Below, piece by piece: positions 17,586-27,247 of a stretch of 64,000 bases of DNA. Position numbers and translations under genes: made by a program. The DNA is taken from positions 3,534,001-3,598,000 of the forward strand of contig JASGHP010000001.1 of NCBI GenBank assembly GCA_047602295.1, read 5' to 3'. The number at the start of each line of letters is the position of its first letter. Positions within the stretch are counted from its first letter, which is position 1. This DNA is from JACMLD01 sp047602295. GTDB lineage: Bacteria > Bacteroidota > Bacteroidia > Chitinophagales > Chitinophagaceae. The notes beneath the pieces are model-generated. The model worked only from the letters and a program-made list of their open reading frames with translations. It did not search any database and was not told where the DNA came from.

Positions 17586-20500
17586 ATGTTACAACAACTG
17601 GATACCGTTACGTCAGCTCCGTCATTTTGCCGCTATAAAAATTATGTACAGTTAATTGTTTTTGTCTTATTCTTTATTGGGGGGATTGCTTTTAAAAGTC
17701 ATGCCCAACAGTATGCAAGTTCTATTGTAAAAAAAGATTTGCTCTCCAATTCATTTGTTGCACCGCCAGATTCGGTAAAGCCAAGAGTATATTGGTGGTG
17801 GCTTTTCAATCGTGTTGACAAAGCTGGCATCACAAGAGATATGGAAGAGTTTAGAGCGAAAGGAATCAGTGGTGTTAATCTTATCTGTACAGGTGGCTAT
17901 GCAGGCAAAGCCCCGCTATTGGGTGTTACTTATCAAAGCCCTGCCTGGTGGGATTCTGTTTAAACACGCAGTAAAAGAAGCCAAACGTTGTCATATTGAA
18001 CTAGGCTTTAACCTCTCTGCAGGTGGCTGGACTATGGAAGGGCCATGGGTTTCAAAAGACAACGCCATGAAGAAACTAGTCTCTTCAACATTAAAGCTAA
18101 GCGGGCCTGTTCATTTTAACGATACATTGCCACACCCGCAAATAGTAGACGACTATTATCACGATATTAAAATACAGGCTTTCCGAATACATGACACTTC
18201 AAAAATTATTGATCCTGCATCTATCATTGATATTACTTCAAAGTTAAAAGCAGATGGCAAACTGGATTGGCAGGCACCGGCAGGTGAGTGGGTGATTGTA
18301 AGAAGCGGTTATACATTAACGGGACATACATGGAGCAAATGGCACGCTTACCCGCAGTTTTATCCGCAGGGAGATACTTTTGAAGGCGGTGATGGTTATG
18401 AAATTGATTATCTGAACCCGCAATCACTGGATGATCATTTTAACCATTTGGGAAAACCTATTCTTGATACGGTGAAAAAAGTGGGTGGCCACCTCGCTTA
18501 TTTATGGTCTGATAGCTGGGAATGTGGCAAGCTTACCTGGACACAGGATTTCTCCCGACAGTTTAAAAAATACCGTGGGTATGATCTTGAAAAATATTTG
18601 CCCGTATTTGCAGGCTATACAGTAACTAACGAAGATGTATCAGCGCGGTTTCGTGAAGATTTTGATCGTACCATACAAGATTGCGTGGCGGATAATTTCT
18701 ATGGACATTTTATGGAGCTATGTCATCAATACGGTGTAAAAGTTGGCAATGAAGCTGCCGGCCCTAACGATATTCCACCAATAGACGCATTGAAAAATCT
18801 TGGCTATTGCGATATACCTGCAGGAGAGTTTTGGGTGAATGGCCATCGCAAAGCAAAGAATGGTTATAACAGTGAAAGATACCAGCGGCTAAATTTAAAA
18901 CAAACCGCTACAGCAGCGCATGTGTATGGAAAACGTGAAGCGATGGCAGAAGCATTTACCATGATGGATGGAGATGCTACCCATTGGGCATTGGGGCCAT
19001 CCGATTTGAAACCCTATGCAAATGATGCATTTTGCGAAGGTATCAATCGTTTTATGCTGCACCAGGCTACCTGCCAGCCACCATCTGATGGAAAACCCGG
19101 CTATGAGTTTTGTGCCGGTCAGCATTTTACACCAAACATTACCTGGTGGGAACAATCACCAGCTTTCTTCTCGTATCTATCACGTTGCCAGTACATGCTG
19201 CAGCAAGGCGTCTTTGCAGCAGATGTATGTTTCTATTTGGGCGAGCAAACACCCACACTGGCACCGCCCAAATACCTGGTGCCATCGCTGGGGCAGGGTT
19301 ATGATTGCGACTACAGCAATGCGGATGTGTTGCTGCACCGCATGAGTGTAAAAAATGGTCAGCTTGTTTTGCCAGGTGGCATGCATTACTGCTTACTTGT
19401 TTTGCAGAATTGCGTGTCGCCGGTTAAAACCATAGCAGATAAAGTAGGAGCTTATCAAAGCCTGCATGTATCATCGGAGCCATCAACTGCTATGTCTGTA
19501 GCGGTTATTAAAAAGCTTAGGGAATTGATACAGGCAGGGGCAACAGTAATAGGGGCACCGCCACTTGTATCAGCGGGGTTGAATGATTACCCTGCATCCA
19601 ATACTACAGTAAAGAAAATAGCAGATGAGATATGGGGTGGACTTGATGGGAAAAACCATACTGAAAAAAAGTTTGGCAAAGGCCGCATCATATGGGGAAA
19701 GACAGCAAGAGAAGTATTGCAGGCTGATGGCATTCAACCTGATTTCAGTTTCAACAGCCAGCCGGAACAAGAAGAAATGTTTGATTACATACACCGCACA
19801 GTTGGTAATGATGAAGTATATTTTGTCATTAACAGGAGCAACCAACCGCAGCAAAACAATTTTACTTTTCGCGTTGCCGGAAAAGTACCGGAAATATGGA
19901 ATGCAGTAACAGGTGAACACTTTACAGCAAATGCCTGGAAACAAATTAATGGCAGTACAGTGCTTCCGTTACAGTTGGACGCATTCGGTTCTTGCTTTAT
20001 TGTTTTTCGCAAAACCGCCAGCGTTGGTGAAGCTGGCATGTTTGCTTCCAATTACCCTGCTTTGCAATCATTAAAAGAATTGGAAGGCTCCTGGAATGTC
20101 TCGTTTGACAAACAATGGGGTGGGCCGGAAAATGCAAATTTCCCGTCGCTGGTTAGCTGGACAAACAGGTCTGAAGACGGAATAAAACATTATTCTGGCA
20201 AAGCAACTTATAGCAAGACATTTGATGCGGGTGAATATTTTGATAAGCTAAATACACAAGGCAAGAACACGAAACGCTTATGGTTAGATCTTGGTAATGT
20301 TGCCAACGTTGCGGAAGTGAGTTTGAATGGAAAGAAATTAGGTGTGCTGTGGTGTGCACCATGGCGGGTAGAAATAACAGATGCTGTGAGGCCAACTAAT
20401 AATCAATTGGAAATAGATATCATTAACCTTTGGGCAAACAGGGTAATTGGCGATCTTAGTCTACCGGCAGATAAAAGATATACAACTACCCACGATGGTT

Positions 20501-20592
20501 TCCGGTTCGATTTCCTGGCGGCAGGAACGCCATTGCTTGTATCAGGCTTGCTGGGCCCTGTTGCATTGTACCAGTCAACACCTATTAAATAA
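17586..20592 (+). CDS. GH106-type alpha-L-rhamnosidase, split by a one-base frameshift
   Basis: A secreted glycosidase of about 1001 residues if one base is skipped. ATG 17586 starts a signal anchor (about 18-40). The N-terminal RVYWWWLFNRVDKAGITRDME is the GH106 opening. The first frame stops at TAA 17961-17963 (WWDSV stop); the second frame resumes with KHAVKEAKRCHIELGFNLSAGGW, so dropping T17961 restores the protein. The C-terminal part (about 850-1000) is a GH2-like sugar-binding beta domain (WLDLGNVANVAEVSLNGKKLG). GH106 enzymes remove rhamnose from rhamnogalacturonan-type pectin. Both halves are otherwise intact, so a recent mutation, a sequencing error or +1 frameshifting at GTT-TAA are all open. 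Confidence 0.85.
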
Positions 20593-20788
20593 GTTTACAG
20601 CGCCGGGTTATCGGCTTATAAAATATTGATTGTGGAGATAACTATACGACAAGTGAGATTACTATAGGCCCGCACAACATCTCATTAACGTTTGAGTATA
20701 ATAGTCTACAACTCTTTTGCTTTTAAATGGAATTTTGAAGGTTTCTTTCTGGCAAGCTTTTAGAATTACAATAGAAAAATCTCCGGTT

Positions 20789-20986
20789 ATGAAAAATACA
20801 TTTGGAAACCGTTCTCTTTTAGTAGTTATGTTATTGTCTTTTGTTTTTTCTTTATCCAGTTGTTACGAGTCACGTTATTACCATCGCTACAACCACCACA
20901 CAAGGGGTTGGTACGATCATCGTCATATGCCACCACCAGCAGGTGTAAATTTTGAAGTGGATATAGATGCCAGGCACAGGCATTAA
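20789..20986 (+). CDS. Small histidine-rich lipoprotein
   Basis: 65 residues from ATG 20789; the frame is open from 20717 but the signal peptide starts here. The lipobox is LSSC at about residues 22-25. The mature 40 residues are rich in His, Tyr and Arg (YYHRYNHHTRGWYDHRH), as in small Bacteroidota lipoproteins that may bind metal. It ends with a strong terminator at 21032. Confidence 0.65.
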   Translation: MKNTFGNRSLLVVMLLSFVFSLSSCYESRYYHRYNHHTRGWYDHRHMPPPAGVNFEVDIDARHRH

Positions 20987-21031
20987 TATTTACTGAGCAT
21001 GAGCGATAGTGTTATTGCCATGCGCATAAAG

Positions 21032-21067
21032 AAAAAGCACAAGACCTTTGCAGGTTTTGTGCTTTTT
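21032..21067. terminator. Bidirectional terminator
   Basis: An 11-bp outer stem (AAAAAGCACAA/TTGTGCTTTTT) and inner ACCT/AGGT pairing, with T-runs on both strands. It serves the lipoprotein gene on the plus strand and the sulfotransferase operon on the minus strand. Confidence 0.9.
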
Positions 21068-21090
21068 TAATCTTCAAATCGTAATCAGTG

Positions 21091-21951
21091 TTATACGGCA
21101 ATTAATGTGTGATGTTTTGTAGCGGGCTGTATTTTCTGCAACAGCATTTTCTCCAATGTATCGGCTTTCTGCAAAAGTGTTTTATTATGGATATAGGGCT
21201 CTATGTCAAAAGGTTTCCCCAGTTTTCCATCTTTATAAATCTGGTTGAAGCCATAATAGTTTAAAGAGAAGCCCCAATCATTCACCAGGTGATCGTACAA
21301 TGCTTTATCATTTTCCAGCAGTGTATGATAGCTCATTACCAGGTATTGTTCCTGTGGCAATTGGTTTATTACATGCAGAATAGCTTCATTGTATTTTATC
21401 CATATCTGCAGGAAATGCTGCACATGTTTCTTCTTTAGTGATTCCAATGCACGTGCTTTAAAATAATGTTTCCACGCAAATCCGCTCAGTCCTTTTTTTG
21501 CCTCATACTTTATCTGTTGCAGTTTGTACATGCGGCTGATAAGCGAACTGATAACAGCAGGATAATCCCTTAGCACCACAAAGAAATAAGCTTGTGGTAT
21601 TATCTGCCGGTATGCATCCAGGAAAAGACAGGTGCGTGGATCTTTCCATCCCCATTGCTGGTGAAAACCGTTTTTATAATTGATGATATCCCTGAGTGTA
21701 TCTTTCTCTTCTTCTGTAAGCGGCCTTACAGGTTTTGCAGTAAGCCCATTGTGGGGCAGACGCTGTTTCTTTAATAAAGATTTATGGCTTTCAAAAAAAT
21801 CAAGGTCTTCAAAATGCCCGTCATCATTACCTGTTAATGCACCCAGCAGGTTGTCGCCCACATGCAATCCGCATTTGTTGAGCCATTGTGTTGTTAACGA
21901 TGTTCCTGAACGGTGCATGCCTGCTACTATCAAAATCTTATTCTTAGTCAT
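21091..21951 (-). CDS. PAPS-dependent sulfotransferase family protein
   Basis: About 286 residues from ATG 21951 (a TTG lies nine bases upstream). The 5'-phosphosulfate loop AGMHRSGTSLTTQWL is at the N-terminus, and the 3'-phosphate region near about 115-140 holds RDYPAVISSLISRMY, in line with cytosolic-type sulfotransferases. It lies 18 bases after the APS kinase gene in the same transcript, so its donor PAPS is made next to it. The acceptor (glycan, lipid or protein) is unknown. It ends just before a strong terminator. Confidence 0.88.
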   Translation of the reverse strand: MTKNKILIVAGMHRSGTSLTTQWLNKCGLHVGDNLLGALTGNDDGHFEDLDFFESHKSLLKKQRLPHNGLTAKPVRPLTEEEKDTLRDIINYKNGFHQQWGWKDPRTCLFLDAYRQIIPQAYFFVVLRDYPAVISSLISRMYKLQQIKYEAKKGLSGFAWKHYFKARALESLKKKHVQHFLQIWIKYNEAILHVINQLPQEQYLVMSYHTLLENDKALYDHLVNDWGFSLNYYGFNQIYKDGKLGKPFDIEPYIHNKTLLQKADTLEKMLLQKIQPATKHHTLIAV

Positions 21952-21969
21952 GGCGCTCAATTTTAAATC

Positions 21970-22536
21970 CTAAACAGCAATGCGTGTGGTAAAATACCTG
22001 GCGCTTACATCGCTGGAAAGATGTTGCATAATAAAAGAAAATAGTTCTTCTGCACAAGCTTCTTTCTTTTTACGGGCTGTATTAATATGCAAGTCAGGAT
22101 TGGTAGGAATATCAAACGGATCGTTAATGCCGGTAAGATTGTTTATTTTATCAGGATGTCCTTCTGGCAACAATGCTTTTGCATACAATCCTTTTGTATC
22201 TCGTTTTATTAAAGTGTTTACCGTGCAATCAATAAAAACAGTTTGTACATTGTTATAACTGCTGGCAAGTTCTGCACGTATTTCATTGTAAGGGTTGATG
22301 GCACAAATAATAGCAACTATGCCCTGGGCTGAAAATTTGCTGGCTACAAAACCTAAGCGACGAATATTCTCACAGCGATCTGCTTTTGAAAAACCAAGAT
22401 CGCGGCAAAGCATCCTGCGGTAATCATCTCCATCAATAATTTCTGCTGCTACACCAAATTCTGATAATTTTTTTTCTACCAGACCAGAAATAGTTGATTT
22501 GCCGGCGCCAGACATGCCACATAGTTGGATAATCAT
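21970..22536 (-). CDS. cysC: Adenylylsulfate (APS) kinase
   Basis: 188 residues, slightly under the usual 200. It phosphorylates APS to PAPS with ATP. The P-loop GMSGAGKST is at residues 7-15, followed by the APS-binding DGDDYRRMLCRDLGFSKADRCENIRRLGFVA and FIDCTVNTLIKRDTKGLYAKAL with the lid region, and NLTGINDPFDIPTNPDL near the C-terminus. No ATP sulfurylase (cysDN or sat) is next to it. Because a sulfotransferase follows in the operon, the PAPS is probably for sulfation and not for assimilatory reduction. Confidence 0.94.
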   Translation of the reverse strand: MIIQLCGMSGAGKSTISGLVEKKLSEFGVAAEIIDGDDYRRMLCRDLGFSKADRCENIRRLGFVASKFSAQGIVAIICAINPYNEIRAELASSYNNVQTVFIDCTVNTLIKRDTKGLYAKALLPEGHPDKINNLTGINDPFDIPTNPDLHINTARKKKEACAEELFSFIMQHLSSDVSARYFTTRIAV

Positions 22537-23001
22537 AGAAGGTAAATTTTAAAATTTAATGAGTATATAGTATTTGACTGTTTACAATTATGGCAAAACA
22601 ATAACTGCAGGGCAGCAATCGCTTGCTTCCAGTATTAACTGTGGCAAAAAATCAATTTGGGGGGTTCTTGTGGTAAAGCAGTTTTACCTGCTGTTCTTTT
22701 TATAGCTATGCCTAAGTGCTTTCAACGGTTCTACGACTCAGGTTATTGACAAAAGTTATTGTCTTTTTATTTTTTAATTTCGTTTTAATTATTAATCGCT
22801 GTTTTTTATACTATCCAACGATTTCGCAATTGTTATGCAACTAAATAAAATCATTTTGCTTATAAAAGGTAAAATAGGTTAATGCTGATATTTTGGCGAT
22901 TAAAATCGTTTTCATCCGCCGCTTTTAATTTTATCTTAATCCTATGTTACTAAAAAACTGTAGATTCATATTCTAATCAATCCACTGTAAACAATACGAC
23001 G
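22537..23001. other. Divergent intergenic region, no gene seen
   Basis: 465 AT-rich bases between divergent genes. I see a short hairpin AAGCAG/CTGCTT around 22678-22695 and the pair GACAAAAGTTATTGTC at 22748-22763, but no convincing promoter box, RNA gene or open frame. Confidence 0.5.
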
Positions 23002-23637
23002 ATGAAAAAATTTCTTACCTGTGCTTTTAGTATTATTTTAATGTGCTCCTTCGCATCTCCTATTCACTTCACTGCAGATAAATGGATACCACTTTTTGAT
23101 GGCACATCACTTAAAGGATGGAAAGTGGGAGACAATGCTGCTACATTTACTGCAGACAGCGGAATGATCATTGTACATGGCAACACAGCGCATTTGTTTT
23201 ATGATGGATCTGTAATGAATCATAATTTCAAAAACTTTGAATTTAAAGCAGACGTAAAAACAAAACCCGGTGCCAACTCCGGCATTTATTTTCATACAGC
23301 ATTTCAACAAGGTGGATGGCCATCTAAAGGATATGAAGTGCAGGTAAACAATTCTCATACAGACTGGCGCCGCACAGGAAGTCTTTATGGTATACAGGAT
23401 GTAAAAGAGACTTATGTAAAAGATGATGAATGGTATACTGAATACATTAAGGTAGAAGGCAAGCATGTAACCATAAAAATAAACGACAAAACAGTAGTTG
23501 ACTATACAGAACCAGATACACTTGAAGCCAATAGGGGAGAACGCAAAATATCCAATGGCACATTTGCTTTGCAGGGGCACGATCCCAATAGTATTGTTTA
23601 TTATAAAAATATTAAGGTAAAAGTGTTACCTGATTAA
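23002..23637 (+). CDS. DUF1080 protein (3-keto-disaccharide hydrolase type)
   Basis: 211 residues: signal peptide (MKKFLTCAFSIILMCSFASP) and one DUF1080 beta-sandwich with the standard WIPLFDGTSLKGWKVG opening, NFEFKADVKTKPGANSGIYFHT, GYEVQVNNSHTDW, GSLYGIQDV and the closing FALQGHDPNSIVYYKNIKVK. It keeps the Tyr/Glu/His positions of the family better than the copy at 8985. It is probably periplasmic and acts on glycan-derived 3-keto-sugars, together with the ThuA and Gfo/Idh/MocA proteins downstream. Confidence 0.9.
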   Translation: MKKFLTCAFSIILMCSFASPIHFTADKWIPLFDGTSLKGWKVGDNAATFTADSGMIIVHGNTAHLFYDGSVMNHNFKNFEFKADVKTKPGANSGIYFHTAFQQGGWPSKGYEVQVNNSHTDWRRTGSLYGIQDVKETYVKDDEWYTEYIKVEGKHVTIKINDKTVVDYTEPDTLEANRGERKISNGTFALQGHDPNSIVYYKNIKVKVLPD

Positions 23638-23660
23638 GCATTGCAGCGTCAAAAATTATT

Positions 23661-23885
23661 ATGACACTAATAGCAATTTTATTACCGTGGTTGTCTTTTT
23701 TCCTGAGAGGAAGAATATTAACCGGCATCCTTTGCCTGATTTTGCAGATTACAGTAATTGGATGGATACCGGCAGCAATATGGGCCGTTATTTCGTTAAG
23801 TGAAGCAAGGGCAAACAGGCGCAACAGGAGGATTGTGAGAGCGATTGAAGCCGGAGGCAGGAGAGGGGGACGAATGGTTAATTAG
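23661..23885 (+). CDS. YqaE/Pmp3-like small membrane protein
   Basis: 74 residues with two hydrophobic helices (about 2-16 and 22-46) and the pattern LLPWLSFFLRGRILTGILCLILQ followed by GWIPAAIWAVISL, the layout of the YqaE/Pmp3 (UPF0057) family, though the usual GWIPG is GWIPA. The C-terminal tail is very basic (RANRRNRRIVRAIEAGGRR). The final Asn and stop codon are supplied by a TAATTA word tract. Such proteins are linked to salt or membrane stress. Confidence 0.7.
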   Translation: MTLIAILLPWLSFFLRGRILTGILCLILQITVIGWIPAAIWAVISLSEARANRRNRRIVRAIEAGGRRGGRMVN

Positions 23886-24027
23886 TAATTAAGAATTAGT
23901 AATTAGTAATTGGTGCGTTTGAGCCTGTAGGGGCGAAAAATCTTTCGCCCTTGCGCCATCGATTGACGCCTGTCGATTATCGTTTATCAACTCACGACTC
24001 ACAACTCACCATTCACCACTCACCATA
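23883..24027. repeat. Word tracts and GGGCGAAA hairpin between YqaE and ThuA genes
   Basis: Bases 23883-23915 are TTAGTAATTA words from the stop codon; 23931-23950 is a perfect 8-bp hairpin GGGCGAAA/TTTCGCCC; 23985-24027 repeats ACTCACGACTCACC words right up to the next ATG at 24028. The tract itself therefore occupies the ribosome-binding position of the next gene. Confidence 0.75.
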
Positions 24028-24858
24028 ATGCATAAACACACCCTTCTTACCAACTGCTTTTTGATGCTTTGCATCATTGCATTTGCACAACACAACAAGC
24101 CTTTTAAAGTAATTGCGTTTTATACAGCCAAAGAAGACCAGGCGCATATCAGTTTTGTACACGAAGCCAATAAATGGTTTCCGCAAATGGCAGAACGGTA
24201 TCATTTTGTATACGATTCTACCAATGACTGGACTAATCTCAATAAGAAGTTTCTTTCCAACTACCAGGTAGTAATTTTCCTTGATACAAGACCAGAAGCG
24301 CCGGAACAACGTGCCGCTTTTGAAGATTACATGAAACATGGCGGCGCCTGGCTGGGTTTTCATTTTGCCGGCTTTGCACTTACGCCTTCCGCTTTTCCGC
24401 AAAATTGGGACTGGTATCACAATGATTTTATAGGTGCCGGACAGTATAAATCCAATACATGGCGACCGGTATATGCGGTATTGCGTGTTGAAGACAGCAC
24501 ACATCCTGCTATGGCAAAACTGCCGGCAACTTTTAAATCTTCCCCTAATGAATGGTATAGGTGGGAGCGGGATTTGCGCACCAATGATTCCATCAAAATT
24601 CTTTTATCTGTAGACAGCAGCAGTTTTCCATTAGGCACAGGGCCCAAGCAGCATGAGATCTGGCACAGTGGTTATTACCCCATTGTATGGACAAACAAGT
24701 TCTATAAAATGGTTTATTTCAACATGGGGCACAACGATATCGACTACGAACACAAGACAAATAAAGAATTGTCTTTTCAATTTGTAAATGAATTGCAAAA
24801 CCGGCTCATTCTCAACTGTCTTTTCTGGGTGGCAGGTCGGCGTATTCCGCAGCAATAG
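24028..24858 (+). CDS. ThuA-domain protein, secreted
   Basis: 276 residues with a short signal peptide (about 1-21). The body is a ThuA-like class I glutamine amidotransferase-type fold: FKVIAFYTAKEDQAHISFVHEA at the start, VVIFLDTRPEAPEQRAAFEDYMKHGGAWLGFHFAG at about 90-120, and TGPKQHEIWHSGYYPIVWTNKFYKMVYFNMGHND near the end. No Shine-Dalgarno sequence is visible. In Bacteroidota ThuA proteins accompany DUF1080 and Gfo/Idh/MocA genes in sugar catabolism; ThuA of rhizobia is needed for 3-keto-trehalose metabolism. The exact reaction here is unknown. Confidence 0.87.
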   Translation: MHKHTLLTNCFLMLCIIAFAQHNKPFKVIAFYTAKEDQAHISFVHEANKWFPQMAERYHFVYDSTNDWTNLNKKFLSNYQVVIFLDTRPEAPEQRAAFEDYMKHGGAWLGFHFAGFALTPSAFPQNWDWYHNDFIGAGQYKSNTWRPVYAVLRVEDSTHPAMAKLPATFKSSPNEWYRWERDLRTNDSIKILLSVDSSSFPLGTGPKQHEIWHSGYYPIVWTNKFYKMVYFNMGHNDIDYEHKTNKELSFQFVNELQNRLILNCLFWVAGRRIPQQ

Positions 24859-24967
24859 CATCGTAAATTTCCGTTTCAAAAAGCGTACTTGTTGGTATTG
24901 GTAGAAATGAAAAAATGAACGTGCTTTGATATTGCAATAAGTACGAAAAAACATTTGCGCCTCCTGT

Positions 24968-25141
24968 ATGAAATTGATGATGTTTCTCGGAAATGATTTA
25001 ATAGAATCTGTACCATTGGATTCAGAAAGAATTCCAAAGCCCGGTTATTTGGGCAATTTTAAACGCAGCCTTAAAGAAAAATACAAGGAACTGATTGCAC
25101 AGTTTTCTGATCCCCCGGAATTCCTGGTGATGATCGCTTAA
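24968..25141 (+). CDS. Small conserved-looking cytosolic protein (57 aa)
   Basis: ATG 24968 to TAA 25139-25141 gives 57 residues starting MKLMMFLGNDLIESVPLD and ending PEFLVMIA. It has balanced charge, no membrane segment, and a plausible mixed fold (PGYLGNFKRSLKEKYKELI). Composition looks coding, unlike the word-repeat sequence that follows. It sits alone between the ThuA gene and the convergent oxidoreductase gene. I do not recognise a named family. Confidence 0.6.
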   Translation: MKLMMFLGNDLIESVPLDSERIPKPGYLGNFKRSLKEKYKELIAQFSDPPEFLVMIA

Positions 25142-25264
25142 CGCTAATAACGCGAATAAGAAACGCGAATAAACCACGAATGACATCCGCTAATGTCATC
25201 CCGAATAACCATAATAAATCACGAATAACTGCGACGAATACTAATAGCTACCGGTTAACAGCTA
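25142..25264. repeat. ACGAATAA word tract in a convergent spacer
   Basis: Repeated CGAATAA/CACGAAT words over 25144-25240, then AGCTACCGGTTAACAGCTA, which on the minus strand begins at the oxidoreductase stop codon (TAGCTGTTAACC). Confidence 0.65.
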
Positions 25265-26386
25265 CACAAGGCTTATCTTTTTACCAGTAGCTGCTGCTTC
25301 ATAAATACTCATCAATATCTTCATATCCCGCACGCCTTCCATTCCATTAATGTGTTCAGGAAATTTTCCGGTTTCCAGGAAAGACTTGCAAATCTCTTCC
25401 ATCATAACCGTTTGGTGATGTACTACCGGCAGATTTAAAGGGCCGGCATTGGTACTGCCTTTTATGGGGCCATAACTATATGCAGGGCTTAACTGGATAA
25501 ACCCTTTGGTGCCTGAAACGTACAACTGTTCTATGTTTGAGCGATAGGAACTAAAACCATTTACAGTAGCATGTCCCGGAAATTCCAACTGCCAGGATAT
25601 TGACTGCTCCACATCTTTAAAAATATTGGGCTCTGTAATGGGGCCATATTGCGCCGTTACAGAAAGCGGTTCTTCGCCTGTTACATATCTGGATGCCTGT
25701 ACGCAATAGATGCCCACATCCATTAACGGGCCGCCACCCGCATATTCTTTTTTCAAACGCCATTGTGCAGGGTCTCCGATGTTGAAGCCGAAATTGGTCT
25801 GGATAAACTTTACATCACCAATTACTTTCTCACGGCATTGGCGCACCACTTCCTTAGTAAAAGGTTCAAAATGCATACGGTAGCCAATGCCTAGTTGTAC
25901 ATTGGCATCTTTACAGGCTTTTACCATATCTTCCGCGTCTTTCACAGAAGTTGACATGGGTTTCTCGCACATTACATGCTTGCCCGCTTTGGCAGCTCTA
26001 ATTACATACTCTTTGTGCATAGAATTGGGCAGCACCACATATACAATGTCAATGTCCTTATTATTGGCAATGCTGTCAAAATTCTGGTAGTTGTAAATAT
26101 TCTTTTTATCGAGGTTGTATTTCTTTTGCCACTCGTCTGCCTTGGCTGGTGTGCCGGTAACTATGCCTGCCAGGTAGCAATTGCTGGTTTTCTCCAGCGC
26201 AACCGCTAATTGGTTTTTAGCATAGCTGCCTAAGCCAACCAGTGCAACGCCCAGCTTTTTTGCGTCTTTGCGAACTAAGAATGGGGAGGCATTGGTTTTG
26301 TCTGCAAGGGCTATCGTTGCAATGGCGGCGCCCAGGCCTCCACTCATTTTTTGAAAAAACTCGCGGCGGGAATGGTTGTATGGCAT
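25262..26386 (-). CDS. Gfo/Idh/MocA-family oxidoreductase with Tat signal
   Basis: 374 residues, similar to glucose-fructose oxidoreductase. A twin-arginine signal (SRREFFQKMSGG, about 6-17) precedes a Rossmann domain with VALVGLGSYAKNQLA at about 48-62. The family EKP motif is present as HVMCEKPMSTS at about 137-147, with substrate-domain residues GGGPLMDVGIYCVQ at about 215-228. Such enzymes oxidise or reduce sugars and cyclitols with tightly bound NAD(P), often exported folded by Tat. With the DUF1080 and ThuA genes next to it, a role in making or using 3-keto-glycosides is likely but inferred. Confidence 0.9.
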   Translation of the reverse strand: MPYNHSRREFFQKMSGGLGAAIATIALADKTNASPFLVRKDAKKLGVALVGLGSYAKNQLAVALEKTSNCYLAGIVTGTPAKADEWQKKYNLDKKNIYNYQNFDSIANNKDIDIVYVVLPNSMHKEYVIRAAKAGKHVMCEKPMSTSVKDAEDMVKACKDANVQLGIGYRMHFEPFTKEVVRQCREKVIGDVKFIQTNFGFNIGDPAQWRLKKEYAGGGPLMDVGIYCVQASRYVTGEEPLSVTAQYGPITEPNIFKDVEQSISWQLEFPGHATVNGFSSYRSNIEQLYVSGTKGFIQLSPAYSYGPIKGSTNAGPLNLPVVHHQTVMMEEICKSFLETGKFPEHINGMEGVRDMKILMSIYEAAATGKKISLV

Positions 26387-26538
26387 AGCTGGTAGATTGG
26401 TGGGTGATTTAATGCTGTAATTTACTTATTCGCTTTTAACAAACAGCAACCGCCTGCACACAATTTTGCAGGGCCTGAAAATGGCAGTTTAAAACCAAGC
26501 TCTATAATAATGCCGTCAATAAACCGTTAGCATGAGGT

Positions 26539-27120
26539 ATGAAGTACTACCTCTTTCTGCTTGTCAATTGCGTCATTCTATTGTTTATTGCTTTATTTTT
26601 TGCAGACAACCGTCTTATCCCCGAAAGCAATGCAGCCCGGATACGCAATGTAATTTTGCTGCTACTGTTTATAACGGTGAGCTATAACCTGGTAACGATT
26701 TATGTTTTAAAACGAGCAGCACCGGAAACCGGTCTTGTTTATAGCGTAGTGGCTGGTATAAAAGCAGGCATTACCGGTTTTGGAAGTTATATTCAGCCTT
26801 TCAAAAAAGAATTGATAGTTTATTCGTTCATAGCAGGTGGACTCATTTTAATTGGAATAGTGCTGATGGGGATGCCAGGCGGGCTCTTGCTTAATATCCC
26901 TGTAAAGCTTGGCATTTCAAAAGCCATTACAGGAGATGCCTTATGGCCAGCCGCCTTATTGCTTTCAGTATTGTGGCCGCTTTGTTTGCCTGCAGGCGTG
27001 TTTCTAAAAAACTGGATGGCATCTCATGGATACGTTTCACTATCAATTGCAGGGCCTGCGCTTGCATTACTAATAGGCATTCCTATTTTAACTACAATGG
27101 TATACGCGATTTCCAAATAA
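26539..27120 (+). CDS. Multispanning membrane protein, unknown function
   Basis: 193 residues with about five hydrophobic helices (about 2-22, 34-54, 93-117, 133-155 and 165-190). No charged motif or known family stands out. It is transcribed divergently from the oxidoreductase gene. Confidence 0.65.
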   Translation: MKYYLFLLVNCVILLFIALFFADNRLIPESNAARIRNVILLLLFITVSYNLVTIYVLKRAAPETGLVYSVVAGIKAGITGFGSYIQPFKKELIVYSFIAGGLILIGIVLMGMPGGLLLNIPVKLGISKAITGDALWPAALLLSVLWPLCLPAGVFLKNWMASHGYVSLSIAGPALALLIGIPILTTMVYAISK

Positions 27121-27247
27121 TCAATAATAATAAGGTAGCAGACGGGTTTATTGGGCCTGTATAGTAACACAGATGAGACATCGTTGCGGAGCTCAGTTCA
27201 ACTATAAAGCTTTGAGGAGCGCTTCAATTCATATACCCTGTGTTCTT

